Assembly: GCF_000196115.1 (NCBI RefSeq)
Contig: NC_005027.1
Coordinates: forward strand, 1,550,001 to 1,614,000
DNA length: 64,000 bases
Direction: 5' to 3'
DNA from: Rhodopirellula baltica SH 1
Lineage (GTDB): Bacteria > Planctomycetota > Planctomycetia > Pirellulales > Pirellulaceae
Part shown: positions 29,384 to 38,082 of the stretch, piece after piece
Layout of the letters: each line of letters starts with the position of its first letter
Position numbering within the stretch: the stretch's first letter is position 1
Program-made: the position numbers and the translations under genes
The notes under the pieces: generated by a model
The model's input: only the letters and a program-made list of their open reading frames with translations
The model's database searches: none
What the model was told of the DNA's origin: nothing

Positions 29384-30341
29384 TGTTTTGTGATCCGGTT
29401 GGCTGCCTGAGGTCCCAGGATGGCGAGCTATCGCTGTTGAAAAGTAAATTTCGGTTTCGTTGACGCAAGTTTTGATCGGAAGTCTACTGGCTCCCTTCGC
29501 CCATTTGGAGTCAGTGCCGTTTTGTAGTGCCGTCTGAGTACCCTCCGTTGCGACCTGGCTTTCCGATTTTGTTGTAGGTTGGCCATTCTTGGGCGACCTT
29601 CACGACGCAGATGGGCAAGGTGTCCTTTCTATAACCCACATCTCGAAGCACCAGAGATTAGTGTCCGATCAGAGTGGATTAGTGTTCCGCCAGAGCGGCC
29701 AAGGGAACACTAATTTCCGCTGATCGAACACTAATGTTCTTGGACAAGGGATGTTTGGCTTCGAAACGCCTGCATTCCCAACGCGAGCGTTTTGCAAAAG
29801 ATGTGGGGTGCAAAAAGCCAAGAGTACACATCCTACATGCGTAGAAATGTCTTTGCCCAGTCAATGAACAAGCCGAAACCGGAAGTGCGAAACATGTAAT
29901 TTGCCGGGGAAGGCAGTGCATGGCGTCTCCCATGTGCGAACTCTCACGCACGCCTGAACGTCGTCACTCGATTTCTACCCAAACCTCGCTTTGGGAGAGG
30001 GGAGACGGGGTGTTTCGCCGGTGCTGTTCAGAAAGCAAAGTTGCATCCGTTTTCAGAATGCCAATAGCAAACGTTCCACCGTCCAAGCGATCTCATCGCG
30101 GTAAGTGTATCGGCAGCCAGAAGGCTGACGCTCATTGACAGACGGAATCGCCTTTTGCTGCGAAGGTTCACGGTGGTGGGTGACGGTCAACCAAAGAGCA
30201 TGCAAGCATGAAGCTGACGCATGCCACAATGGCCCACAACGCCAATTCACCGAACTGAGGGATCAGTTTGATGGATTCTTCCATGCGGCAAACTCTTTCT
30301 TGGGTTTGAATCATTCACGGTGACAAGCTGACAGTTCAACG
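29384..30341. other. 958-bp non-coding gap with an inverted-repeat cluster
   Basis: 29657-29735 contains ATTAGTGTCCGATCAGAG and ATTAGTGTTCCGCCAGAGCG, followed by inverted counterparts (GGGAACACTAATTTCCGC and TGATCGAACACTAAT), giving two nested imperfect hairpins. The rest (29384-29656 and 29736-30341) has only short unsupported frames. The first 240 bp are the open extension of the frame at 27917-29383. Confidence 0.5.
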
Positions 30342-30947
30342 TCATTTGGACGGATTGGTTTCCGTGCGATTACATTCGTGAATGGTGACGACCACGGCGG
30401 TGAGTTGCTTCGATCCGATGGTTGACACGAGTCGCATCTTGCCAGGAACACAGACTTGGGTCGTTTGAATGGTGCTGTTCAGAATGTCGGGTTTCGAGTC
30501 GCCCTTCGTATCGTCTTCGATACGTGCGGTTATATAGTCGATGTTGACCAATACGCCTTGAGGATGCTCTCCAATTTGAATCCGAAGGGTGGTCCCAATT
30601 TCGATATCCTTGGTTTGGCGAGTTGTGACATCACCACGCGTCATCGTGGAGGTCACCACTGCGACCTGTTTTCCTTTTCGAACGTTACTTGGCGCGTTAG
30701 GCATCGCGATCAGTCGGATCGTTTCGATTGGCTTGACGCCGGACTGAAGGATGGTCTGAATCACTTCGGTTTCGTTCAGACCGATCGCGATGGGCTCTTG
30801 GAGCTCAAACTCGGAAAGCTCGACGCAATACTGAGTTGATTCCGATGGAGGTTCGTTGGTTGCTTCCGCGATGGCAGTAACCTCGTCGCCGTGTAGGATT
30901 CCAACAAGTATGAAAAGCGAAGCAAGCAAGATCGAATAGAATTTCAT
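30342..30947 (-). CDS. secreted protein resembling a secretin C-terminal domain
   Basis: A 201-residue protein with a signal peptide (MKFYSILLASLFILVGILHG). The mature part has alternating beta-strand text including QVAVVTSTMTRGDVTTRQTK, DIEIGTTLRIQIGEHPQGVL and VNIDYITARIED, and ends TTQVCVPGKMRLVSTIGSKQ. The order 'G-T-x-L-x-I-x-P...L-x-I...T-x-V-x-V-x-x-G' resembles the core of type II/III secretin (GspD/PilQ) domains, but at this length it cannot form a normal secretin, so it may be a soluble relative. No secretion genes lie nearby. The ATG at 30947 is well placed. Confidence 0.55.
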   Translation of the reverse strand: MKFYSILLASLFILVGILHGDEVTAIAEATNEPPSESTQYCVELSEFELQEPIAIGLNETEVIQTILQSGVKPIETIRLIAMPNAPSNVRKGKQVAVVTSTMTRGDVTTRQTKDIEIGTTLRIQIGEHPQGVLVNIDYITARIEDDTKGDSKPDILNSTIQTTQVCVPGKMRLVSTIGSKQLTAVVVTIHECNRTETNPSK

Positions 30948-31535
30948 TTGAGCTTCCGATGTTGATGGGGAGGAGGCATCTCATTCGACAGGCCGATCCA
31001 TCAATCCTTGTTTGGTTGGTGAAGGCGATCGGTCCAGCAATCTGCCAGTGATCTTCTCTCTGACGATTCTGGTCGAATGATGCGACGGGAGTCTCTTTGA
31101 CTTGGGTCCGCTGAAAACAACGCGTCGAACAAAGAGCGGCAATCGATGCATCTGATATTAGCGAACCGGGTTGTGAAAGTGTTGGGCAGAGAACAAACGC
31201 GAGGCCAGTATTTTCGCTGGAGCAGTGAGGAACACCAGTTCATGAGACGGACGAATTCCACTTGCACGCTAGAAAAAAGCACTCAGAGCTGATGTCCCAT
31301 TTGCCGGTCCCGTCTGGGGCGAGATCACGATTTTGGAGACATGTTCTCAGGGCTTGCACCCGACCTCTCTACGTGGAGTCCTCGGGAGCCACGCAGGCGA
31401 ATTCGCTCCAGAGGAAGCGGGCTTGGTTGATGTGACGCGAAGGAATGACGAAGGCGTTGCCGTTGGCTTTGATGACTTTGGCTGTTGGTCAAGCGAATAG
31501 GCGGACATCGAAACGCTGGCGTCAGTCGACACTAG
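30948..31535. other. 588-bp gap, possible gene remnant near 31369-31482
   Basis: No intact gene is supported. On the minus strand, 31369-31482 reads VIKANGNAFVIPSRHINQAR followed by FLWSEFACVAPEDST and a stop. This looks like a real protein C-terminus, but a stop lies just upstream and there is no start codon, so it may be a decayed fragment. Confidence 0.3.
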
Positions 31536-32336
31536 TCACTTCAGCTTGGTTGCTTTGGTTGCAATGAAGGTGGGGATGTGATCCGAGATGGGCCATTCGG
31601 ACCACCGGTCTTCGAACAGGCCGGTGAGGACCAGTCCTGCTTCGATTTGGCCGCCCAGTTGGTCCGCGAGAGTGTGACCAAAGCAAAAGGCCTCGTCATC
31701 GTTGAGGTAGGCTTGCCGTTGCTTATCAGAAAGGCTGGTGAGATCCGAGTAGGGGATCTTGTGACAAACTTTGAACTCGCCTTTCTCCATCAATTGCTCG
31801 TCAAAGAGATAGACAACAGGATTGACGATTCCAGAAAGCAGGTTGCCGCCCGGCTTCATGACCCGTGAGGCCTCTTTCCAAACCGGCAGGACGTTGGGCA
31901 CGAAACAGTTGGAACAAGGATGCACAATGAGATCAAACGATTCATCTGCTAACTCGGAGAGGTCAGCCATATCGCCCTGGACGAGTTTGATATCCAAGCC
32001 TTCTCGTTCGGCCACCATTCGGTCCTGTGAAAGCTGGGCTGGCGAGTTGTCAAACACAGTCACCTTGGCACCTACCGCGGCAAGAATGGGAGCTTGTTGG
32101 CCTCCGCTTCCGGCCAGGCAAAGCACTTCAACAGGTTCGCCGTTGAAATCGGGGAACCATTCGCGAGGCACAGGCTTTTCGGGTGTCAGGACGATGCTCC
32201 AATCACCCTCACGAGCACGCTCGATTTCCTCTGGCGTGACAGGAACCGTCCAACGATTTCCTTTTCGTACCTGACTGTCCCAAGCCGCGCGGTTGTAGGC
32301 AACGATGTCGGCGGCAGGATCAATGTTTGGATTCAT
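31536..32336 (-). CDS. SAM-dependent methyltransferase
   Basis: A 266-residue cytoplasmic class I methyltransferase. After an N-terminal AYNRAAWDSQVRKGNRWTVP helix, motif I is VEVLCLAGSGGQQAPILAAV (G-S-GGQ in place of G-x-G-x-G), motif II is AKVTVFDNSPAQL, motif III is KLVQGDMADLSEL and motif IV is FDLIVHPCSNCFVPNV, followed by the post-motif SRVMKPGGNLLSG. The target is unknown; the type resembles small-molecule methyltransferases of the UbiE/Methyltransf_11 group. The ATG at 32336 starts just before the first helix; the upstream frame (to 32450) overlaps the preceding gene and looks non-coding. The upstream gene ends 52 nt away, so the pair may share a transcript. Confidence 0.8.
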   Translation of the reverse strand: MNPNIDPAADIVAYNRAAWDSQVRKGNRWTVPVTPEEIERAREGDWSIVLTPEKPVPREWFPDFNGEPVEVLCLAGSGGQQAPILAAVGAKVTVFDNSPAQLSQDRMVAEREGLDIKLVQGDMADLSELADESFDLIVHPCSNCFVPNVLPVWKEASRVMKPGGNLLSGIVNPVVYLFDEQLMEKGEFKVCHKIPYSDLTSLSDKQRQAYLNDDEAFCFGHTLADQLGGQIEAGLVLTGLFEDRWSEWPISDHIPTFIATKATKLK

Positions 32337-32388
32337 GTTGCGAACCTGTGAGCAATCTGGACGCCAGCAGTCGCTGGGTGCTGTGAGT

Positions 32389-32808
32389 TCAGTTGTTCGG
32401 CAAGGTGGATGGACGAGGCGATGAAACGGCGGCATAACAAACCAGTGCAAAAGTTGCCGAAAACGCCACCGACCACATTGTCATATCAATCATGGTGTCG
32501 ACGGCCGACCACAGAGGCATGGTGCGTCTTGTCTCATTTGCCATCGACTCTCTGAAATTGATGGCAAGTTCATAGCAAAACGTGTTTGCAAAAGCCCAAC
32601 CGAGCGACAGAAGGTAGTGCAATAGCGTCGCGTGCGGAATTGAAATTCGTGAACGAAAAAGGATCCATGCTGCGAGCAGAGTTGGGGTCAAGTGGAGTAG
32701 TCCTGCGATCTCAGCGTCAGTGCCCAGAGAGAGCATCCTATAATTCGCAAAGTGCAAAGCGAGGAGCGCGATTCCCAAGAGCAGATCGAAGATTCGGAAT
32801 TTCGGCAA
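32389..32808 (-). CDS. small membrane protein of unknown function
   Basis: A 139-residue protein with about four hydrophobic segments (RIFDLLLGIALLALHFANYR; GLLHLTPTLLAAWILF; LLHYLLSLGWAFANTFCYEL; MWSVAFSATFALVCYAAVSS). The LPKFRIFDLLLGIALLAL opening is a common start for small planctomycete membrane proteins. The start is uncertain: a TTG at 32808 has an AGGGAG site six bases upstream, while a TTG at 32850 adds 14 residues but has no ribosome site. No ATG fits the N-terminus. Confidence 0.55.
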   Translation of the reverse strand: MPKFRIFDLLLGIALLALHFANYRMLSLGTDAEIAGLLHLTPTLLAAWILFRSRISIPHATLLHYLLSLGWAFANTFCYELAINFRESMANETRRTMPLWSAVDTMIDMTMWSVAFSATFALVCYAAVSSPRPSTLPNN

Positions 32809-32891
32809 CTGCGTCTCCCTTTTCAAATCGAAGTCCGTCGCGTTAGCCAATCAGCGAAGGGAAGCCGATTTCCCAGATTGGGCCAGCCGAA

Positions 32892-33173
32892 GAGGTCGTG
32901 CTGTTTTTTAAATGCTGTGCCAATGACACGTTGAGAATCCCGCCCACGCAGCGGTCGTGCCGTTTTACTTCACCCTCCCGTTGGAAGGGTCGGACCGCTT
33001 CGGCCCGGGGAGGGTTGCGCGCTGGATCCATTGCTGAGCCCTCCCCTCGCTTCGCTCGACCCTTTCAAAGGGAGGGTGATGATAGTCGCTCCCCTGGCTT
33101 CGTTCGGCACTCCCAGGGGGAAGGTGATGGTAGTCGTTTGGGATCAACGGCATTTAAAAAACTGCACGACCTC
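32892..33173. repeat. 282-bp element with 24-bp terminal inverted repeats, MITE-like
   Basis: The left end (32892-32915) starts GAGGTCGTGCTGTTTTTTAA, and the right end (33150-33173) is its reverse complement with a single mismatch over 24 bp. The interior holds 'CCCTCCC...GGGAGGG' text (32960-33080) of the same kind as 57234-57345. No transposase is present. It lies between the stop of the oxidoreductase gene and the small membrane gene, in the gap 32809-33468; the rest of the gap shows nothing coding. Confidence 0.75.
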
Positions 33174-33468
33174 CCTATGAGCAGAGAGGACTGCCGGGGT
33201 GCCAGGCAGTTTGGTCTCGGTCTGTCGCTGAAAAGACCCCCGTCGCCTTTTTCGGCGCGTCCCCTTTTTCGGCGTCCGAACAGAAAGTGTGGCATAGGCT
33301 TCTAACCTGTCTTCCGTGGAATTACAGGCTGGAGGCCTATGCTGCTTAGTTTCCGTTCAGCCTTGCAAATCCGCCGATTGAGTCACTCAATCCGTGAGCG
33401 AGGCGTCATTCCGGATGCCTCGCCCACGTATCGGGTTTACAAATTAGCTGCCTGAAACGGCCAGACGT

Positions 33469-34941
33469 CTAGCCTTCGGAAGGATCCTTGCCGTTCAGCC
33501 ATGGACCACCGTACTGCATGTAGTCGGGGTCACGTTGCTTGCTGCCGTATTCGCCGGCGTTCCAGCCTGGGATGTGGGCAACCGGGCCACCTTTGGCCGA
33601 ACGCTCTTCCCACTTGGCCGCCCAGCCGGGGTCTTGGTCAGAGATCTTGTGATCTTCGTCGACAAAGAACACTTTGCCTTGGCGGTAGCTTTGGGCACCC
33701 AGGTTAACGACCGACATCGCAGCCGCACCGAGGTCGGGTTGGTTGTTGCAAAGCGATGGGTCACCGGCTTCACAGGCATCCAACCAATTGGCGAAGTGAG
33801 CCATCGTGGTGTTGTCGATCGGGTTCGTCGTGATCCGCTCGGCTTCTTGTCGCACGTGCGTGACCGGACCGCGTTCAGGAATGAAGTCAAACCCGTCAAA
33901 GGATTCGCCGTTGCCGAAAGCGAACGTGCCGTAGTGGCCACGAATCAGTTGATTGACCCGTGATTCTTCGTTGCACATTGTCGCGGTGATCAAACCTTGA
34001 ACACCTTCGTTGAAGTCGGCGACGACAGTGGCAACGTCCGGCACATCTCGACCGTCGTACTCCAGGTAGACTCCGCCGGCACCGACGACACGTCCGGGCA
34101 CTCGAAGGCCGGTGGCTTTCAACATGGAAGTGGTGCGGTGAACGAACAAGTCGGTGAACATGCCGCTGCCGAAGGGCCAGAAACGACGCCATTGCTTGTA
34201 GACTTCGCGATCGAACGGCACGTCTTCGGCGAGGTCGTGTTCGGTTCCAAGCCAACGTTTCCAGTCGATGGTTTTGGGAGTCATGTCGGGCGTGAGTTTG
34301 TAATAACGCCATTGTCCGACATCGGAGTTGCGGAAGTACTCGGTTTGGAAACCCAGGACTTTTCCGAGTTTGCCTTCGCGAAGCAGGGCGTTGACTTCGT
34401 CCCAAACCGGGAGGCTGGTCGATTGCACGCCGACCTGCATGACTTTGCCGCTGGCACGCCACTTGTCTTCAACGTCGAAGGCTTCTTGGACGGTCTTCGT
34501 CATTGGCTTTTCGCAATAGACGTTCAGTCCGGCTTCGAGAGCGTCGATGGTTTGACGATGGTGCCAGTGATCGGGGGTTCCGATGCAAACGGCGTCGAGA
34601 TTTTCTTTCTCGATCATGTCGCGGTAGTCGACGTACTTGGCCGGTTTGGTCTTGGTGGCCTTTTCGATGTAGTCAGCGACGGTGTCTCGTTGTGTTTCGA
34701 ACACTTCAGCGACCGCGACGAGGTCAATCTTGCGACCTGCTTGGTGGTGTTTGCAGAGCGATTTGACGTGAGCGCCAAAACCACGTCCGCCGGGGCCGAT
34801 GAAACCGATTCGCATGCGCTCGTTGCTGCCCGCTGGCGCGGCGGAGGCTGGTTGGCTGGTGGTGGTTGCTGCAGTCAGAGTCGCAGCTGAAATGGTCGCG
34901 GCAGCGGCGGAAGTTTTGAGGAATTCGCGTCGGTCGCTCAT
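33469..34941 (-). CDS. Gfo/Idh/MocA-family oxidoreductase with Tat leader
   Basis: A 490-residue NAD(P)-dependent oxidoreductase. A twin-arginine leader (MSDRREFLKTSAAAATISAA) ends near ASAAP. The Rossmann fold follows with MRIGFIGPGGRGFGAHVKSL, then the hallmark YCEKPMTKTVQEAFDVE (EKP catalytic Lys) and the substrate-domain block FWPFGSGMFTDLFVHRTTSM. Members of this family oxidise or reduce sugars, sugar acids and inositols; Tat-exported forms with a tightly held cofactor are abundant in planctomycetes. The substrate is unknown. The ATG at 34941 is chosen because it begins exactly at the Tat motif. Confidence 0.88.
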   Translation of the reverse strand: MSDRREFLKTSAAAATISAATLTAATTTSQPASAAPAGSNERMRIGFIGPGGRGFGAHVKSLCKHHQAGRKIDLVAVAEVFETQRDTVADYIEKATKTKPAKYVDYRDMIEKENLDAVCIGTPDHWHHRQTIDALEAGLNVYCEKPMTKTVQEAFDVEDKWRASGKVMQVGVQSTSLPVWDEVNALLREGKLGKVLGFQTEYFRNSDVGQWRYYKLTPDMTPKTIDWKRWLGTEHDLAEDVPFDREVYKQWRRFWPFGSGMFTDLFVHRTTSMLKATGLRVPGRVVGAGGVYLEYDGRDVPDVATVVADFNEGVQGLITATMCNEESRVNQLIRGHYGTFAFGNGESFDGFDFIPERGPVTHVRQEAERITTNPIDNTTMAHFANWLDACEAGDPSLCNNQPDLGAAAMSVVNLGAQSYRQGKVFFVDEDHKISDQDPGWAAKWEERSAKGGPVAHIPGWNAGEYGSKQRDPDYMQYGGPWLNGKDPSEG

Positions 34942-35241
34942 GGCGGGGGTTTCCGGGGTTGGGACTGGTGGGTGTTTCAGGCCCATAGATTAACCGCCAG
35001 AGATCGTTGGGGCAATTTCCTACGCTATCGCGTGATTTGGGGAGTTGCGAAAGCACGCCGCACGTGAATGCTGAAAGAGGCGCACAGGGGACCGGATAGC
35101 ATTGTTTGACAGGAATCGCCCGCAATTGGCGGCGATTCACAAACGCGGGGGCCACGTGAAGGTTCACCAATTCCTTCCACGAGAACCGGGGGCAGCGTCC
35201 AAAGGGCTCATTCGATATAGCGTTGTCCGGCTAAGGACCAC

Positions 35242-35336
35242 GTGAACAACAAGTGACGTAGCGGAAGGGCGCGAGCCCTCCGGTTCCTCACCGGGCGGCT
35301 TGCGCCACACCGCTAACATCGTCACTTGTTGTTCAC
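35242..35336. repeat. 95-bp palindromic MITE-like element, second copy
   Basis: Bounded by GTGAACAACAAGTGACG and its exact inverse, and identical over 95 bp to 27716-27810. The flanks share GGACC(A/G)C on the left and GCGTTGCT on the right, and a CTAA occurs just outside both ends (35231-35234 and 35342-35345), possibly a short target duplication. It lies 19 nt past the stop of the dockerin protein gene. Confidence 0.85.
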
Positions 35337-35355
35337 GCGTTGCTAAACGGCGATC

Positions 35356-37869
35356 TCAGGTCACCGAGGGGGCGATGATTTTGGATTCGAGGGAAAGGAT
35401 TTCGCCGAGGGTTTCGTCGTCGCGGAAGATGGCGTCATTGGTGCCGGAATTTGAAAAGTTCGGCTGCGGCACATTCTGAGATCCGAATGAAGAGAACAAT
35501 GCGCTGCTTGACGCGGAGGAGTCGCCAGAGCCGGACGTGTTTGAATCAGTTTGGCCGTCTGATTGTGAAGCCGCGATGGATTCTCCAGCCGGTTCAGAGC
35601 CCGCATCGAGTTCGTTCAGTTTGTTGATGACTCGAAGCGCGTCCAAGGCAGACACATTGCCGTCGTTGGTGACATCTATCTTGAAACCCGCGGTTTCAGC
35701 AAACGTCAGTGTGCGATCCCCGTTGGCGTTCAAGTCGTTGATGACTTGCAACGCGTCCAAGGCCGTGACCACTCCGTCACCGTTGACATCTTCGCCGAGG
35801 GCCGTGTTGTAACGTGGGCTGTCAACTCGTGTGGCGGCAACCGAAACCAGTCCCGCGGTTGTCGTGACTCCTGAAGTGATTTCACCACCGGACACGGTGA
35901 TGGTGGCGTCGGCAATCGAATGGATGACTTGAGTGGGTTGCCAACGCAATTGATACTGGCCATCTGGCAGATTGGTTTGCGTGAAAGCTCCCGATGCATC
36001 GGTAACAACTTGTGGTTCGACGCCATGACGCACAGCGGTGACACCAATTGGAGTGTCAGCGTGACCGGCAATTTCAATGCGTGCGATTCGGCCTTCGGGA
36101 TCAACCAAGGTTAACGTCGAGGCTTCGCCATCGGCAAGACTGCCACCGGCGGTGTTACGAATGTCGGTTGTGACTCGGGTGATCAAGTTGCCGGCGGCGT
36201 CAAACGCTTGGACTCGTCCATAACTGTCGTCTTGCAGTCCGACAATGTCCACCTCGACGTAACCGACCGGTTCATCGAAGGCGACATCCAACCCGAGTCG
36301 GGATGTCAGTGCCGGCCACCATCGATTTAGGTTTCGATCCATGACATGGATCAACGATTGATTGTCAAACGTCGAGTTTTGTTTGACTTGAACTTCGTTG
36401 AGAACGTTGTCACCGATCGCGGAGAACGTCATTCCGTTGGCGGCGGGAATGTTCGTGTCAAGCGATACATTGTCGACATGAAACGATCCACTGGCCAGTT
36501 CCGTTCCGTTGGATGCCAAGACGTCGAATTGGACTCCCGAAAGCAGGGTCTCAAATTCATTGCGATTGGAGTCGCCGTTTTCGTCAAAGTAGACAAACCC
36601 GGCGACGGGTGCTTCGGCGACGAGTGGTGTTGTGCGGGACGCGGTAAGCGTTTGGCTGGTGACACCCGTTGCGGCATCAATGACCCGCAACGACACGCTT
36701 GTCATCGTCGGTGGAACATCGAGCGAGAAATCAAATGTTGCCGTGGGGCTGTCGGGCGTTTGCAGTGTCGTCCACTCGCCACCGTCGATAGAGACTTGCA
36801 GTTCAGAGACGACATTCAGCGTGATGTCGCTTTGTGGTCCCGAGGAGTTTTGGTTGATCAGTGTCCCCGAGGAAGCTTCACCGCGAAAATGCAATTGGTT
36901 GGTCTCGGAGTCGTAGTGACCGGTGCCGTCGAAGTTCAATGGAACGTCGAGCACATCAAAGATCCCGTCACCGTCGGAATCTTGCCAGCCGATCATCGCA
37001 AAGGTGGACTCGGGGGAAACGAAGTTTTGGTAGCCGTTCACCAAGTTGTTTCCGCCAGCCATGATGCTGGGTTGTTGAGTGAATCCGGGTGTCGGATTAT
37101 CAAACGCATTGTCGTTGGGCGTGTTGTAGTAGCCGCGGCTTTGATTGTACGAGCCACCGCCGCTGTATTCATCCAATCCCCAAAAGATGTGCGAGATCTC
37201 GTGAGCAAAGGTTCGAGCAGGCCGTGTCGAAGGAGCGACGACGTACAGCCCACCGGGGAATGCGAAGGCGCCCGAGAAGGATCCACCGGCGGCGAAGAAA
37301 CCATCAGCGTCATCCGACGAATCACTGATGAAAAGCGAGAACGCCCAGTCGGTGTCATGCGTTTCACGCTGGGAGTTGTTGTAGGCGAACATGCCGTCGT
37401 CCAACGACAGCGATGATGGAATGCCCATCTCGTCTAAGAACTGTCCGACGTAGGCGCTGTAGTTGTTGCTGGTTCGGTCGATCGGTTCGATTGGAATTTC
37501 GAACGGGTCGTTTGCGAACGTGTCGTCGATCACAAATTCCAGCGAGTGGACGGTGTCCAGGCGATCGAGAGCTTCCGTCCACCAGTTCAGACCGACGGTA
37601 ATCTCTTCCATGACCGCATCAATTTCACCGGCGGTCCAATTTTGGGTCTTCGTGTCGGTTTGACCGTTCGAATCCAAAAAGATTGGAGTGACGGCGATCC
37701 GGCCCAAGAAAAACTCGGCCGTGTCGCTGGTCGTTGCACCGACGGGAATGCCAGCCGCCATGACTCGCCGTGTTTCCAACGGCTGGAGCGTCAGCGGCCG
37801 CCGGGTCGCTTTTCGGCGACGAGTGGCGATTCGTTGGCTGTTTTTGTTGTTGGAAGCCCGTTTTCGCAT
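35356..37869 (-). CDS. extracellular metallopeptidase-like protein with dockerin pair
   Basis: An 837-residue protein. The N-terminus is very basic (RRRKATRRPLTLQPLETRRV), with the LE-x-R motif typical of large planctomycete surface proteins. A zinc-peptidase motif AHEISHIFWGLDEY (His223, Glu224, His227) resembles family M64-type H-E-x-x-H sites. Later parts contain SdrD/collagen-binding B-like text (VAGFVYFDENGDSNRNEFET) and a discoidin-like region. Two type I dockerin repeats (DVNGDGVVTALDALQVINDL and DVTNDGNVSALDALRVINKL) bind calcium and, in clostridia, dock to cohesins. A Ser/Thr/Asn-rich tail closes the chain. It is probably an active surface or secreted protease; the substrate is unknown. 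The ATG at 37869 is chosen at the basic leader. It lies directly downstream of the giant gene on the same strand. Confidence 0.75.
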   Translation of the reverse strand: MRKRASNNKNSQRIATRRRKATRRPLTLQPLETRRVMAAGIPVGATTSDTAEFFLGRIAVTPIFLDSNGQTDTKTQNWTAGEIDAVMEEITVGLNWWTEALDRLDTVHSLEFVIDDTFANDPFEIPIEPIDRTSNNYSAYVGQFLDEMGIPSSLSLDDGMFAYNNSQRETHDTDWAFSLFISDSSDDADGFFAAGGSFSGAFAFPGGLYVVAPSTRPARTFAHEISHIFWGLDEYSGGGSYNQSRGYYNTPNDNAFDNPTPGFTQQPSIMAGGNNLVNGYQNFVSPESTFAMIGWQDSDGDGIFDVLDVPLNFDGTGHYDSETNQLHFRGEASSGTLINQNSSGPQSDITLNVVSELQVSIDGGEWTTLQTPDSPTATFDFSLDVPPTMTSVSLRVIDAATGVTSQTLTASRTTPLVAEAPVAGFVYFDENGDSNRNEFETLLSGVQFDVLASNGTELASGSFHVDNVSLDTNIPAANGMTFSAIGDNVLNEVQVKQNSTFDNQSLIHVMDRNLNRWWPALTSRLGLDVAFDEPVGYVEVDIVGLQDDSYGRVQAFDAAGNLITRVTTDIRNTAGGSLADGEASTLTLVDPEGRIARIEIAGHADTPIGVTAVRHGVEPQVVTDASGAFTQTNLPDGQYQLRWQPTQVIHSIADATITVSGGEITSGVTTTAGLVSVAATRVDSPRYNTALGEDVNGDGVVTALDALQVINDLNANGDRTLTFAETAGFKIDVTNDGNVSALDALRVINKLNELDAGSEPAGESIAASQSDGQTDSNTSGSGDSSASSSALFSSFGSQNVPQPNFSNSGTNDAIFRDDETLGEILSLESKIIAPSVT

Positions 37870-38082
37870 GTCGGCCGATTGCAGGGAAAGCGTTGTAAAT
37901 CGTGTTTGGCCGCCGTTTCCTAGATCCTTGGAGCCGACGAACGTGCAATTGGTTCCCAAATTCAATGCAGAAACGAAACAAGCGTGACGCAAGGTTCGAT
38001 TGAATACGGTGGAACCGTCCAATGGAACTTTACGTCACGCTCGCGAAAATTGATTTCTGACCGGTGGTTTTCTTCGCGACGA

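Noticed and set aside
29679-29951. Minus-strand 90-codon frame
   Set aside because: It runs through the inverted-repeat cluster and has a low-quality composition with no ribosome site.
31001-31282. Minus-strand 93-codon frame in the gap after the secretin-like gene
   Set aside because: No domain, signal, ribosome site or operon context; composition is typical of non-coding sequence.
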